Origin: JBJGXI01 sp045635475
Lineage (GTDB): Bacteria; Bacillota; Bacilli; Bacillales; Amphibacillaceae
Assembly (NCBI RefSeq): GCF_045635475.1
Contig: NZ_JBJGXI010000008.1
Location: 1-64,000 of the forward strand
Direction: 5' to 3'
DNA length: 64,000 nt
Under the pieces are notes generated by a model. It saw only the letters and a program-made list of their open reading frames with translations. It ran no database searches and had not been told where the DNA came from. The position numbers and the translations under genes are program-made. Positions 35,772 through 44,273 of the stretch are shown here, piece after piece. Every line of letters begins with the position of its first letter. Within the stretch, counting starts at the first letter, position 1.

Positions 35772-36767
35772 TTATCCTTTTAGAATGTTATTAATAGTTT
35801 GTAGCTCTTTTTCAGTAAATGTAGCATGATCAAATGCCTTTATATTTTCCTCGATTTGTTGGACCTTACTTGCCCCAATTAGTGCGGAAACTACTGATTT
35901 TTCCTGAAGTACCCAGACAAGTGCCATTTGTGCCAAGGACTGGCCACGTTCATTAGCAACTTCATTCAACTTTTGCACCTTACTAATCTTTTCAGGTGAG
36001 ATATCGTTTTCACTTAATGATTTGATATATTGCTTTGCTGCACGAGAATCTTTTGGAATACCATTTAGATATTTGTTTGTAAGCAAGCCTTGTGCAAGTG
36101 GAACAAATGCAATGCAGCCAGCACCCTCACGCTCAAGTACATCCGTAAGGCCATCTTCCACCCAACGATCAAGCATAGAATAACGTGCTTGATGAATAAT
36201 GAATGGTGTCCCTTGATGTTTTAAGATCTTAATTGCCTTCTCGGTATCTTCCGCACCATAATTAGAAATACCTACATATAGTGCTTTGCCTTGTCGTACG
36301 ATTAAATCAAGCGCAGCCATTGTCTCTTCTAACGGCGTTTCTGGATCTGGACGGTGATGATAAAAAATATCTACATAATCTAATCCCATCCGATTTAAAC
36401 TTTGATCCAGACTGGACACTAAATATTTCTTTGAACCCCAATCGCCATATGGACCAGGCCACATCGTATAGCCTGCCTTCGTTGAAATAATCATCTCATC
36501 ACGGTAGCCTTGAAAATCTTTCTTTAATATATGACCAAAGTTTTCTTCCGCAGATCCAGGTGGAGGACCATAGTTGTTCGCAAGGTCAAAATGGGTGATT
36601 CCTAAATCAAAAGCGCGTTTTAACATATTTCTTTGGTTTTCAAAACTGTCTTCACCGCCAAAGTTGTTCCAAAGTCCGAGTGATATAGCAGGCAGCTTAA
36701 CACCTGAATGCCCACAACGATTATAAGGAATAGTTTCATATCTGGTTTCACTAGGTACGTAACTCAT
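35772..36767 (-). CDS. Aldo-keto reductase, YghZ/Gpr type (L-glyceraldehyde 3-phosphate reductase family)
   Basis: The 331-residue protein closely resembles E. coli YghZ: RYETIPYNRCGHSGVKLPA, LGLWNNFGG, then HFDLANNYGPPPGSAEENFG. The AKR catalytic residues Asp and Tyr (FDLANNYG), Lys (STKAGY) and His (FYHHRPD) are present. The family reduces L-glyceraldehyde 3-phosphate and methylglyoxal with NADPH, so detoxification is likely. An aggagg ribosome-binding site precedes the start. It faces manA. Confidence 0.9.
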   Translation of the reverse strand: MSYVPSETRYETIPYNRCGHSGVKLPAISLGLWNNFGGEDSFENQRNMLKRAFDLGITHFDLANNYGPPPGSAEENFGHILKKDFQGYRDEMIISTKAGYTMWPGPYGDWGSKKYLVSSLDQSLNRMGLDYVDIFYHHRPDPETPLEETMAALDLIVRQGKALYVGISNYGAEDTEKAIKILKHQGTPFIIHQARYSMLDRWVEDGLTDVLEREGAGCIAFVPLAQGLLTNKYLNGIPKDSRAAKQYIKSLSENDISPEKISKVQKLNEVANERGQSLAQMALVWVLQEKSVVSALIGASKVQQIEENIKAFDHATFTEKELQTINNILKG

Positions 36768-36870
36768 AGCATGATACCTCCTGAATTTATGTAAGATTTA
36801 ATTGTTCTTGTTTATACTTCGATGGATACCAGGAATTATCCTTTATTTAAATGATTATTAATTGAGGATG

Positions 36871-37014
36871 TCTAGCTCCGAGCGCCAGAAACTAGGCGAC
36901 TTCACGAATCGCCTTACGATAAGTCATCATTGATTCGCGAGCTCATCATGATTCCTTTATCTCAGTCGATTCGCTCCAGTCGCTACGTTTCTCAGGCGGC
37001 GCTCTGTGCTTTTC
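36871..37014. repeat. Dispersed intergenic repeat, copy 2 (shorter, diverged)
   Basis: It begins tctagctccgagcgccagaa and ends ggcggcgctctgtgctttt, matching the ends of the copies at 34-234 and 59051-59260, with shared inner words (acgataagtca, tttcctttatctc-like). It fills the gap between two minus-strand genes. Confidence 0.7.
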
Positions 37015-37018
37015 TTAG

Positions 37019-37372
37019 TTAATACTTTCTCCCTAGTAGTAATAAAATGAATAACATAACGATATCTAATCTTGCTTTAAATAAGAAAACGAAGAGCCCT
37101 TGATGTAATTCAGGTACTTTATTTAACAAAAGAGCAGCGATAATAATGACAAGTAAAGGTATAGTTGCTTGTTTTACATAGTAATCTAAAACAATCATCC
37201 CACCGCAAACAATTTCCGTGACAGCAACGATTAGTACGATAAGCTCTGCAGAAGGTATTCCCATAGATGTAAACGCCGCATTAAAATCTGATAAAAACTT
37301 CATTAGTCCAGATATGATGAACACATAACCGGTAAGATAGCGAAGTATACGCATCGTTGATATACTTTTCAA
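37019..37372 (-). CDS. DoxX-like small membrane protein
   Basis: The 117-residue protein has four membrane segments and the DoxX/MauE-type start LRYLTGYVFIISGLMKFLSDF. The function in Bacillaceae is unknown; relatives are linked to redox and thiosulfate chemistry. A TTG start at 37372 has taggagg nine bases upstream. The ATG six codons inside is poorly placed for that site. It is monocistronic, next to the repeat copy 2. Confidence 0.75.
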   Translation of the reverse strand: MKSISTMRILRYLTGYVFIISGLMKFLSDFNAAFTSMGIPSAELIVLIVAVTEIVCGGMIVLDYYVKQATIPLLVIIIAALLLNKVPELHQGLFVFLFKARLDIVMLFILLLLGRKY

Positions 37373-37489
37373 TACAATCAGCCTCCTAAGGTGTTTGTAT
37401 TATACGTATGCTAACAATTGGACAGCCTAGACCAATTTTTTAACATCCCCAGGAGGCGAATTAAGATATGCTTAAAACAATATTTAAAT

Positions 37490-37849
37490 TTAGTAACCTA
37501 CTTCAACAGAAGCAATCACAATATACATTAGATCGTTTTTATCCTCTTTGTCTTCAAGAATAATCCCGCTCGATGTAGCCATACCGCCATCGATCACTTC
37601 AACCGTAACCGTACCATAAGGTATTTCCGCTTTAACCTGCTCTTGATCCAATTTTTCTTTATCCAATGGCACAGCTAATTTCACATTCACATACATGTTA
37701 TCTAATGATTTGTCAGGCAAATAGTTTTCAATTCCTGGCATTGAATTTGAATGAATCGCATTCTGCACTGCGCGTACTGCTGCCTTCGTCACGTTCTGAC
37801 CATGCACATCAATGCCCATTCCAGTTTCAACAAAAATAATTCGTTCCAT
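37490..37849 (-). CDS. Lin0512 family protein
   Basis: The 119-residue protein begins MERIIFVETGMGIDVHGQNV and matches the Lin0512/TIGR02058 family of small conserved proteins without known function. The duplicated-looking fold has strands VNVKLAVPL and GTVTVEVIDGG. An aggaggttatata ribosome-binding site precedes the ATG. It is divergent from rlmH. Confidence 0.8.
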   Translation of the reverse strand: MERIIFVETGMGIDVHGQNVTKAAVRAVQNAIHSNSMPGIENYLPDKSLDNMYVNVKLAVPLDKEKLDQEQVKAEIPYGTVTVEVIDGGMATSSGIILEDKEDKNDLMYIVIASVEVGY

Positions 37850-37990
37850 TATATAACCTCCTAATACATAGTTTGTACAATAAAACTGATTCCCTAATAA
37901 CAGTAGGTGAAAACTAAGCGTAAATCAATGAAGTAATCGTGTTATATTTGGTAAACTTAAGATAGACATAATTACAGAAGGGAAATACCC

Positions 37991-38470
37991 ATGAAAATTT
38001 CAATTATTTCTGTAGGAAAGCTGAAAGAAAAATACTTAAAACAAGGCATACAAGAATACACGAAGCGGCTTGGAGCATATGCAACGATTGATCTAATTGA
38101 AGTAGCTGATGAAAAAGCACCTGAAAACCTGAGTGAAGCAGACATGGTGGAGGTCAAGCGCAAGGAAGGAGCAAGAATCCTCTCAAAAATTTCCCCAGAC
38201 ACCTACGTTATTTCCCTGGAAATAAACGGGGAAATGTTAACTTCAGAAAAGTTCGCGCAAAAGCTGGATCAATTAGCGTTACATGGTAAAAGTAAAATTG
38301 CATTGGTGATCGGTGGGTCGTTAGGGTTGAGTGATGAAGTGAGTGGGCGTAGTGATTATGCGTTGTCGTTTTCTAAAATGACATTTCCACATCAGTTGAT
38401 GAGGTTAGTTTTGTTGGAGCAGGTGTATCGGGCGTTTCGGATTAATCGGGGGGAACCGTATCATAAGTAG
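37991..38470 (+). CDS. rlmH: 23S rRNA pseudouridine-1915 N3-methyltransferase RlmH
   Basis: RlmH (YydA) is a SPOUT methyltransferase that methylates a pseudouridine of helix 69. The 159-residue length is exact for the family. Visible are MKISIISVGKLKEKYLKQGI, the SAM-binding knot VIGGSLGLSDEV and the C-terminal FRINRGEPYHK. It is the last gene of the conserved origin-proximal series. Confidence 0.96.
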   Translation: MKISIISVGKLKEKYLKQGIQEYTKRLGAYATIDLIEVADEKAPENLSEADMVEVKRKEGARILSKISPDTYVISLEINGEMLTSEKFAQKLDQLALHGKSKIALVIGGSLGLSDEVSGRSDYALSFSKMTFPHQLMRLVLLEQVYRAFRINRGEPYHK

Positions 38471-38914
38471 GGGTCAAGTTTTACTTGACAACTGCAAAAG
38501 ATGGTAAAAATCATAAGACAAAACACTACAACCTAGAAGTGAATATCGCGGCTATCGTAGTTGAGAGCCACTAAAAGTAAAAGGAATTTTAAAAGAGAGA
38601 TAGAGCCACAGCAGATGCTTAGAATCGGATTGTCGGTGTTATAGTACTTAGCAGGTGTGCCTATTTGGAATTATTTAAGACATACCTGCGATTGTTTTCA
38701 ACACGGAAAAAAGTGAAGGCAATGGTGTCAGTCAATTGTATTTTCACTGTTTATGGCATAACAAGGGGCGTAGATCTTCATTACGCAGCTACTAGCTCAA
38801 TTTGTCCGCAATACTGAGCGTATCGGTACACCTAATAGGTCTACCCTTATATTTAGCAAAAGGTTGTGTGTATTTGCTAACAGCCTATCGATATAATAGA
38901 AAGCTGGGAGATTT
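38471..38914. other. Intergenic region after rlmH
   Basis: I see no gene, terminator or repeat that I can support in this stretch. It marks the switch from conserved to accessory gene content. Confidence 0.5.
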
Positions 38915-39430
38915 TTGAAAGAAACAAAACGTCTTATAATAAGAGAAATGGTGCAGTCCGATTATGATGCATTGTGCAGAATATTGTGTGATGAGGAAGT
39001 AATGCGTGCTGCTTATGAAAGTGCATTCAACTTAGAAGAAGCACAAAATTGGCTTAACAGACATCTTAAAAGATATGAAGAGTATGGTTTTGGACTTTGG
39101 GCTGTTGTATTAAAAGAAACAAACGAAATGATTGGTCAATGTGGCCTGACAATGCAAGACTGGAGAGAAGAAGAAATTTTGGAAATAGGATTTTTGTTTC
39201 AAAAAGCGTATTGGCATAAAGGTTACGCAACAGAAGCGGCAATTGCCTGCAAGGAATACGCTTTCTCAGTTCTTAATGCAAATAAGGTTTTTTCTATTAT
39301 TAGGGACACAAATATAGCCTCTCAAAAAGTTGCTGTTCGAAACGGTATGAATATTATTGATAAAGATACTAAGAGTTTTAGGAATATAGATATGGAATTT
39401 TTTCTGTATGCTGTAGAGAGAACAAAATGA
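38915..39430 (+). CDS. GNAT acetyltransferase, RimJ/RimL type
   Basis: The 171-residue protein begins KETKRLIIREMVQSDYDALC and shows the acetyl-CoA region EIGFLFQKAYWHKGYATEAA, followed by VFSIIRDTNIASQKVAVRNGM, as in RimJ/RimL-like N-acetyltransferases. The substrate is unknown. The TTG start follows gggag at short spacing (4 bp), so the start is less certain than the family. It is a single gene flanked by non-coding DNA. Confidence 0.85.
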   Translation: MKETKRLIIREMVQSDYDALCRILCDEEVMRAAYESAFNLEEAQNWLNRHLKRYEEYGFGLWAVVLKETNEMIGQCGLTMQDWREEEILEIGFLFQKAYWHKGYATEAAIACKEYAFSVLNANKVFSIIRDTNIASQKVAVRNGMNIIDKDTKSFRNIDMEFFLYAVERTK

Positions 39431-39526
39431 ACATAATACAAAGTAATAACAATTGATAATCTAATATGAGTGACCCCACGATTTGGGCACTAATTGGTGT
39501 TACCTTTGAAGTACCAGGGTCTAACC

Positions 39527-39574
39527 CACCAAATAGACAATTGTCCACGAGATGTGTCACTGACCCCTGCTTTT
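39527..39574. repeat. Short REP-like repeat, copy 1
   Basis: The sequence caccaaatagacaattgtcc...cccctgctttt is repeated in direct orientation at 40344-40389 with about 80 percent identity by eye. The two copies bracket the ydaT-like gene. The surrounding 39431-39803 gap holds nothing else I recognise. Confidence 0.6.
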
Positions 39575-39803
39575 CCAATGACAATAAGACTTAATAATGC
39601 GACCAATTAATATAAATTTATTCGCACTGCCACTTTAAGAGTTGGATAGCGTTACGTTTGTTTTTTTTGGGGGAAAGATTGAGGGCATTGTATGTAAAGC
39701 GTATTTGGATGAATCACTTCACATCATAAACGCTGTCGTTCCAATGGTTTATTCTGCAATGCAACGGGAAAATGAGTACTATCCTATCATCGGAGGTGTT
39801 AAT

Positions 39804-40250
39804 ATGCCTTGGGATACACAAGATTTCCCAGACTCTTTGAAAAACTTGCAACCCCCTATTAAGAAGAAAGCAATCGATATCGCTAATGCGATGGTTGAGG
39901 AAGGTTATGATGAAAATAGAGCAATTCCCATCGCGATAAGTCAAGCAAAAGAATGGTATGAAAACGCAAGTGAAAAAGAGAAAAATAAGATTATTCAAGA
40001 GAGCGACGCGGATCTCAAGTCTCATGACAGTCATAATAGTGCTCGCCCGGAGCTTATTCAAAACAATGAGCATGTTGTTGCACATGAAAACGGTTGGGCT
40101 GTACAGGTGGAAAATGCAAAACAGCCTTCGGAAGTGTTTGCAAACAAGCGAGATGCAGTCAGTCGGGCTCGTTACATTGCAAAAAATAAAAAAACCAACT
40201 TAATTATTCATAAAAAAGACGGAACAATACAAGAAAAAATCTCATATTAG
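39804..40250 (+). CDS. ydaT: YdaT-like protein with DUF2188 domain
   Basis: The 148-residue protein begins MPWDTQDFPDSLKNLQPPIK, like B. subtilis YdaT, a general-stress protein. The first half resembles ChaB-type sequences (KKAIDIANAMVEEGYDENRA). The second half is DUF2188 (ENGWAVQVENAKQPSEVFANKRDAVSRARYIAK). An in-frame start 162 bp upstream lacks a ribosome-binding site; cggaggtg lies just ahead of 39804. The function is unknown. Confidence 0.82.
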   Translation: MPWDTQDFPDSLKNLQPPIKKKAIDIANAMVEEGYDENRAIPIAISQAKEWYENASEKEKNKIIQESDADLKSHDSHNSARPELIQNNEHVVAHENGWAVQVENAKQPSEVFANKRDAVSRARYIAKNKKTNLIIHKKDGTIQEKISY

Positions 40251-40343
40251 AGTCAGTTCATAATTACCTTATCCAGCCATTCATATCCGCATAGATTATG
40301 GAGGCGGATTGGACATGAAAAATGTGAGTTGCAGGGGTCACAT

Positions 40344-40389
40344 CACCAAATGGACAGTTGTCCACAAGATGGGACTACCCCCCTGCTTT
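40344..40389. repeat. Short REP-like repeat, copy 2
   Basis: Direct copy of 39527-39574 (caccaaatggacagttgtcc...ccctgcttt). It directly precedes, and supplies the first codons of, the small open frame at 40358-40546. Confidence 0.6.
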
Positions 40390-40546
40390 ACTGGCACAAA
40401 ACCCCAATGATCAACATGCTGTTACTTTGCGGGGGAAAGTTACAAATATAGAGTCCCAGTTTGAAAAAGAATTATCCAAAGCGAAAGAATTATTAATAGA
40501 AACAGAGCAAGAGGAATGGGAAAGCTCGTTGAAAACGATAAAATAA
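40358..40546 (+). pseudogene. Possible gene remnant cut by the REP-like repeat
   Basis: The last 45 or so codons (from about 40405) look protein-like: DQHAVTLRGKVTNIESQF, then a charged helix ELSKAKELLIETEQEEWE. The frame ends shortly before a strong terminator. The 5' part, however, is repeat sequence and there is no ribosome-binding site. I do not recognise the protein. It may be the 3' end of a gene whose front was lost. Confidence 0.3.
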
Positions 40547-40577
40547 AATCCAGCTATAATAGTTATAAATTAGTAAA

Positions 40578-40618
40578 CCTCACAAACGCTGTTTACCAAC
40601 GTTTGTGAGGACTTTTAT
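40578..40618 (+). terminator. Terminator downstream of the ydaT region
   Basis: A perfect 11-bp stem (cctcacaaacg at 40578-40588 with its complement at 40600-40610) followed by acttttatttat. The rest of 40251-40911 shows only the repeat and the remnant. Confidence 0.8.
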
Positions 40619-40911
40619 TTATAAAAAAATAAGAGTAAATTTAAGACCCCAGATCCTTCTGAACCTATCCTAACCATTATCATAGACCTATTGTAAACGC
40701 ATACATATAATGCTAAAATGAGAAGAAAATAAAATTTATCAGAATTTGTAGAAACCTAGAATAGTTCCAACCTTAGAATTGCCAACTTAGAAGAGGTGTG
40801 AAGTGTAAGTCATATATACATGATACGGTAGTAAAACAAGAGGACGAATCTGGTGATTTTCATTAAATAATACAACAGAACCGTCCCCATGTACAGAAAA
40901 GGGGAATGGAA

Positions 40912-42270
40912 ATGAACGATGCACTTAGAGCGAGGGAGAAGTATGCTTACACTGGTGGGCTACTTGGACAAAATATCCTTTACAATTTTATGGCCATGTA
41001 TATCATGTTCTTCTTTACGGATCTTCTTGGCATATCGCCAGCCATCGCTACTATCATTGTAGTAGTAGCCAGCTTGTGGGATGCAGTGAATGACCCGCTA
41101 ATGGGGATGATTGCGGATAAAACACGAACAAGGTGGGGGAAGTTTAGGCCGTATCTTATTTTTGGTCCGATCGTGTTGGCTGCCACCACCATTTTATGTT
41201 TTATCAATTTTAACCTTAGCAGTACAGCGATGATTGTGTTGGTTGCAGGGTGTTACATACTTTGGGGCATGGCCTATACGCTATGCGATATTCCTATTTG
41301 GGCGATCTCTTCTGTTGTTTCTAAATATTCGAATGAAAAAAATAAAATGGTCATGCTAGGTAAAATCGGAGGAACAGTAGGAACCGCACTTGCCACAGTA
41401 GGTAGTATTATGGTCATCAATGCTTTTGGTGGAGAACGTTTATCCTCTGCCTTCACGATAACTGCAGTGATCATCGCCTCTATCGCTGCACTAATGATGA
41501 TGACTACTGGACTCACGTTACGAGAGAGAATCCTTCCTGATAAGGTAGTCATTCCGATGCGCAAAAATTTCCAGACCATCACAAAGAACAAGCCACTGAT
41601 GTGGTTAATGGTTGCACTTTTAATTGTGAATCTCGTCAATGGCATTCGTCAAAGTGCACAAATGTATTTCGTGGTCTATGTATGGGGAGATTCGAGTCAA
41701 CTTACGAACGTAGGTATTAGCTTGATTGTTGGTATGATCCTTGGGATGGCGTTATCCCCAAAGTTAATGGAAAAGTTCGATAAGCGAAAGTTGTTCATTG
41801 CCACCTGCTTGTTCGGAAGTATATTTAGTGCTATCCCATTTTTTGTTGGTGGTGAAAATATTTTGTTTGGCCTCATATTTCTTGGTTTAAGTTTTGCTTT
41901 CACTGGGATTACATCGATTGTGACTGTGTCGATGCTTATTGATGCAATCGATTATTCCGAATACAAGCTCGGCTTCCGTGGCGAAGGATTAGTCTTCTCC
42001 ACCAATACATTTTTAACCAAATTGAGTAGTACCGTTGCAAAGGGTATCCTCGGTATTGGCCTGATTCTGATGAATTATACGGAAGGCCAGACGGTAACAG
42101 CAACGACTACGGCTGGATTCAGCGCGATGATGTATTTGGTTCCGGCTATTGCTTTTCTGATCACGATGATCCCGCTCTACTTTTATAAAATAACGGAAGA
42201 GGAAAGACAACAAATTAAGTCTGGCTTATTAGAAAAATACGAACATGTAGAATTAGAAAGGAGCATCTAA
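40912..42270 (+). CDS. GPH-family sugar:cation symporter (MFS)
   Basis: The 452-residue protein has about twelve membrane segments and glycoside-pentoside-hexuronide family signatures: DLLGISPAIATIIVVVASLW, DAVNDPLMGMIADKTRTRWGKFRPYL and SMLIDAIDYSEYKLGFRGEG. It should import a glycoside or related sugar with sodium or protons. The ATG at 40912 lies seven bases after aaagggg; an ATG two codons earlier is too close. The next gene begins 1 bp after its stop, so the two are cotranslated. Confidence 0.9.
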   Translation: MNDALRAREKYAYTGGLLGQNILYNFMAMYIMFFFTDLLGISPAIATIIVVVASLWDAVNDPLMGMIADKTRTRWGKFRPYLIFGPIVLAATTILCFINFNLSSTAMIVLVAGCYILWGMAYTLCDIPIWAISSVVSKYSNEKNKMVMLGKIGGTVGTALATVGSIMVINAFGGERLSSAFTITAVIIASIAALMMMTTGLTLRERILPDKVVIPMRKNFQTITKNKPLMWLMVALLIVNLVNGIRQSAQMYFVVYVWGDSSQLTNVGISLIVGMILGMALSPKLMEKFDKRKLFIATCLFGSIFSAIPFFVGGENILFGLIFLGLSFAFTGITSIVTVSMLIDAIDYSEYKLGFRGEGLVFSTNTFLTKLSSTVAKGILGIGLILMNYTEGQTVTATTTAGFSAMMYLVPAIAFLITMIPLYFYKITEEERQQIKSGLLEKYEHVELERSI

Positions 42271-42271
42271 C

Positions 42272-43027
42272 ATGGAGAACATCGATATCACCGCTTTACT
42301 TAAAGTACCTTCTGTGGAGGAATGTAAGAAAGTATTATGCATCCAACCCCACCCGGATGATAATGAGATAGGAATGGGGGCTATCATTGCGAAACTAGCT
42401 CAAGCAGGTTGCGAGATTCATTACCTTACCATTACAGACGGTAGGCTGGGGAACACAGGCACATCTCATACACCGGACCAATTGGCGTTCGAGCGTAAAC
42501 GAGAAGCAGAGGCAGCCGGCCGGTTACTGGGGGCAGAAAAGTTCTTCTGGTTAGGTTATAAGGATGGTAGCCTTAATGACATTCCGACTTTAGCGAGCGG
42601 GATTGGAGAGGTCATTCGTCGTGAACAATATGACACCGTTTTTTGTCCGGATCCTTGGCTTGCCTATGAATCTCACTATGATCATATCGTAACAGGACAG
42701 GCTAGTGCCCAAGCGGCCATTAGCTGTGCACTAAAAGATTATCCAGAGGGCACAAAAACGGATCCTTGCCAGCTCCGTGCAGTAGGATTTTATTTTACAG
42801 AAGCACCTAACGCAATCGTAGACGTTACTGAATTTTTTGATGTTAAATTTGAGGCAATGGCTCTGCATAAAACACAAATGAACGAGCAACTACTTGCCCT
42901 GTATCGTAAGTATTTCACCTTACGCGGCACCCAGTTATCACAGGATGAAAAGAAAATAGGAGAAGGGGTGAAAATGCTGCAACCACTGCATTTGCATTGT
43001 TTTCCAGAAGCAAAAGATATTCAGTAG
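42272..43027 (+). CDS. PIG-L/LmbE family deacetylase
   Basis: The 251-residue protein has the zinc motif QPHPDDNEIGMG near residue 27 and the downstream ESHYDHIVTGQ histidine pair of LmbE-type N-acetylglucosaminyl deacetylases. Relatives deacetylate GlcNAc-malate (BshB), N-acetylglucosaminyl lipids or diacetylchitobiose. Coupling to a GPH sugar transporter suggests an imported acetylated sugar as substrate; this is inference. The start is one base after the transporter stop, with aaggagc upstream. Confidence 0.88.
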   Translation: MENIDITALLKVPSVEECKKVLCIQPHPDDNEIGMGAIIAKLAQAGCEIHYLTITDGRLGNTGTSHTPDQLAFERKREAEAAGRLLGAEKFFWLGYKDGSLNDIPTLASGIGEVIRREQYDTVFCPDPWLAYESHYDHIVTGQASAQAAISCALKDYPEGTKTDPCQLRAVGFYFTEAPNAIVDVTEFFDVKFEAMALHKTQMNEQLLALYRKYFTLRGTQLSQDEKKIGEGVKMLQPLHLHCFPEAKDIQ

Positions 43028-43106
43028 AGAGTGATGCATTTTCGAAGTGCCACCCACTTAGCTCTTGGAGTCTAGCAAACTGGGAATAATAGATGAGGGG
43101 ATACAT

Positions 43107-43901
43107 ATGAAAAAGATTAGCTTAGTCGTGTTACGTGTTGTGCTATCTGTCGTCGCATTGCTCTTTATTGTTTTTGGAATCCTAGGAATCCGAGACCATT
43201 TATGGCATCTGTTAATCGTTGGTGTTATCACTCTTTTTATCACTATTTTCTGGAATGTATTCAAAAGTCGTTCAGACAAAACAGGAATTTCTCCGCTATG
43301 GAAAAAATGTAGAAGTTTGATCGTAGGGATTTTAATTGCATATGCCTTGATCGACGTAGGACTTATTACTGCGGGAGTGGTAGCAGCCCAATCTGATTTT
43401 TCTGAGGATGAGAATTTGACAGTAGTGGTTCTGGGAACAGATGTTGATGGCGATCAACCAGGTGATTTGTTGAAACCAAGGTTGGACACAGCAGCAACGT
43501 ATTTAAAAGAGCATCCTGAATCAAAGGTAATCGTCACAGGTAAGGGACGTGGGGAGTACACCGAAGCGGAAGTAATGCATCAATACCTTGTTAAAGTAGG
43601 AATCGGAGCAGAACGTATTTATCAAGAGGACCGTGCACAAAGCACAAAAGAAAACTTTATCTTTTCTAAAGAAATCATCCAAGCAGAAAACTTTTCGGAG
43701 CAGATCCTATCCGTAACGAACAACTATCACCAGATGCGCGCGTCTATGTATGCAGAACAGAATGGAATTAACGTGAAGACATTATCAGCACCAACCACCT
43801 GGTACATGCTGTTTCCACTTTCAGAAAGAGAACGTTATATCATTTTGACAGAATGGTTGGGCTTAACTCCTGATTTAGTGAATAAGTATCAGGAAATATA
43901 G
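43107..43901 (+). CDS. YdcF/SanA-type DUF218 membrane protein
   Basis: The 264-residue protein has three N-terminal membrane segments, then a DUF218 domain with LTVVVLGTDVDGDQPGDLL, KVIVTGKGRGEYTEAEVMHQYL and AQSTKENFIFSKEI. DUF218 proteins affect envelope integrity, but the reaction is unknown. The ATG at 43107 has gagggg upstream; earlier in-frame codons have no such site. It follows the deacetylase after 79 bp in the same direction. Confidence 0.85.
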   Translation: MKKISLVVLRVVLSVVALLFIVFGILGIRDHLWHLLIVGVITLFITIFWNVFKSRSDKTGISPLWKKCRSLIVGILIAYALIDVGLITAGVVAAQSDFSEDENLTVVVLGTDVDGDQPGDLLKPRLDTAATYLKEHPESKVIVTGKGRGEYTEAEVMHQYLVKVGIGAERIYQEDRAQSTKENFIFSKEIIQAENFSEQILSVTNNYHQMRASMYAEQNGINVKTLSAPTTWYMLFPLSERERYIILTEWLGLTPDLVNKYQEI

Positions 43902-44273
43902 GAACTTATCGGCTTTTTCAATTCATGTGAGCATGATTTAGATTATAACTTCATTGATGCCAAGTGTGTACAAGAGTCAGCACGAGGTGGCTCGCACTAA
44001 TTTTTTTATACATAGATGTTTTCACGATTTGACTATCACTGTTTTTTTGCTACCGTTTTCCATTAATTATTATAATGGAAACAGAGTTTTAAAGGAGGAA
44101 GTATAGGGCCTTTGAGTATCAAGTAGCAAAAAACTGTTCGGATGAGAAATTTATTAAGAATAATAATTTGAAAGCAATAATTACTTGGGGTAGGAATTAA
44201 GAAATTAGTTTAACTGTATTATAATTTAAAAGGCTGTGAGCAATTGCGCACAACCTTTATAGAACATGTATCT
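43902..44273. other. Intergenic region between DUF218 gene and the HTH-peptidase gene
   Basis: An aaaggaggaagt at 44092-44103 looks like a ribosome-binding site but is followed by ATA, not a start codon, then a short open stretch ending at 44200. It may be a decayed small gene. A short hairpin before a T run (about 43980-44008) could be a weak terminator for the DUF218 gene. Confidence 0.3.

Noticed and set aside
39642..39803. N-terminal extension of the ydaT-like gene
   Set aside because: The family start MPW and a good ribosome-binding site are at 39804; the extension looks non-coding.
44092..44200. Ribosome-binding-like aaaggaggaagt followed by a short open stretch
   Set aside because: The codon after it is ATA, and no intact frame or known protein follows; kept only as a possible decayed gene.
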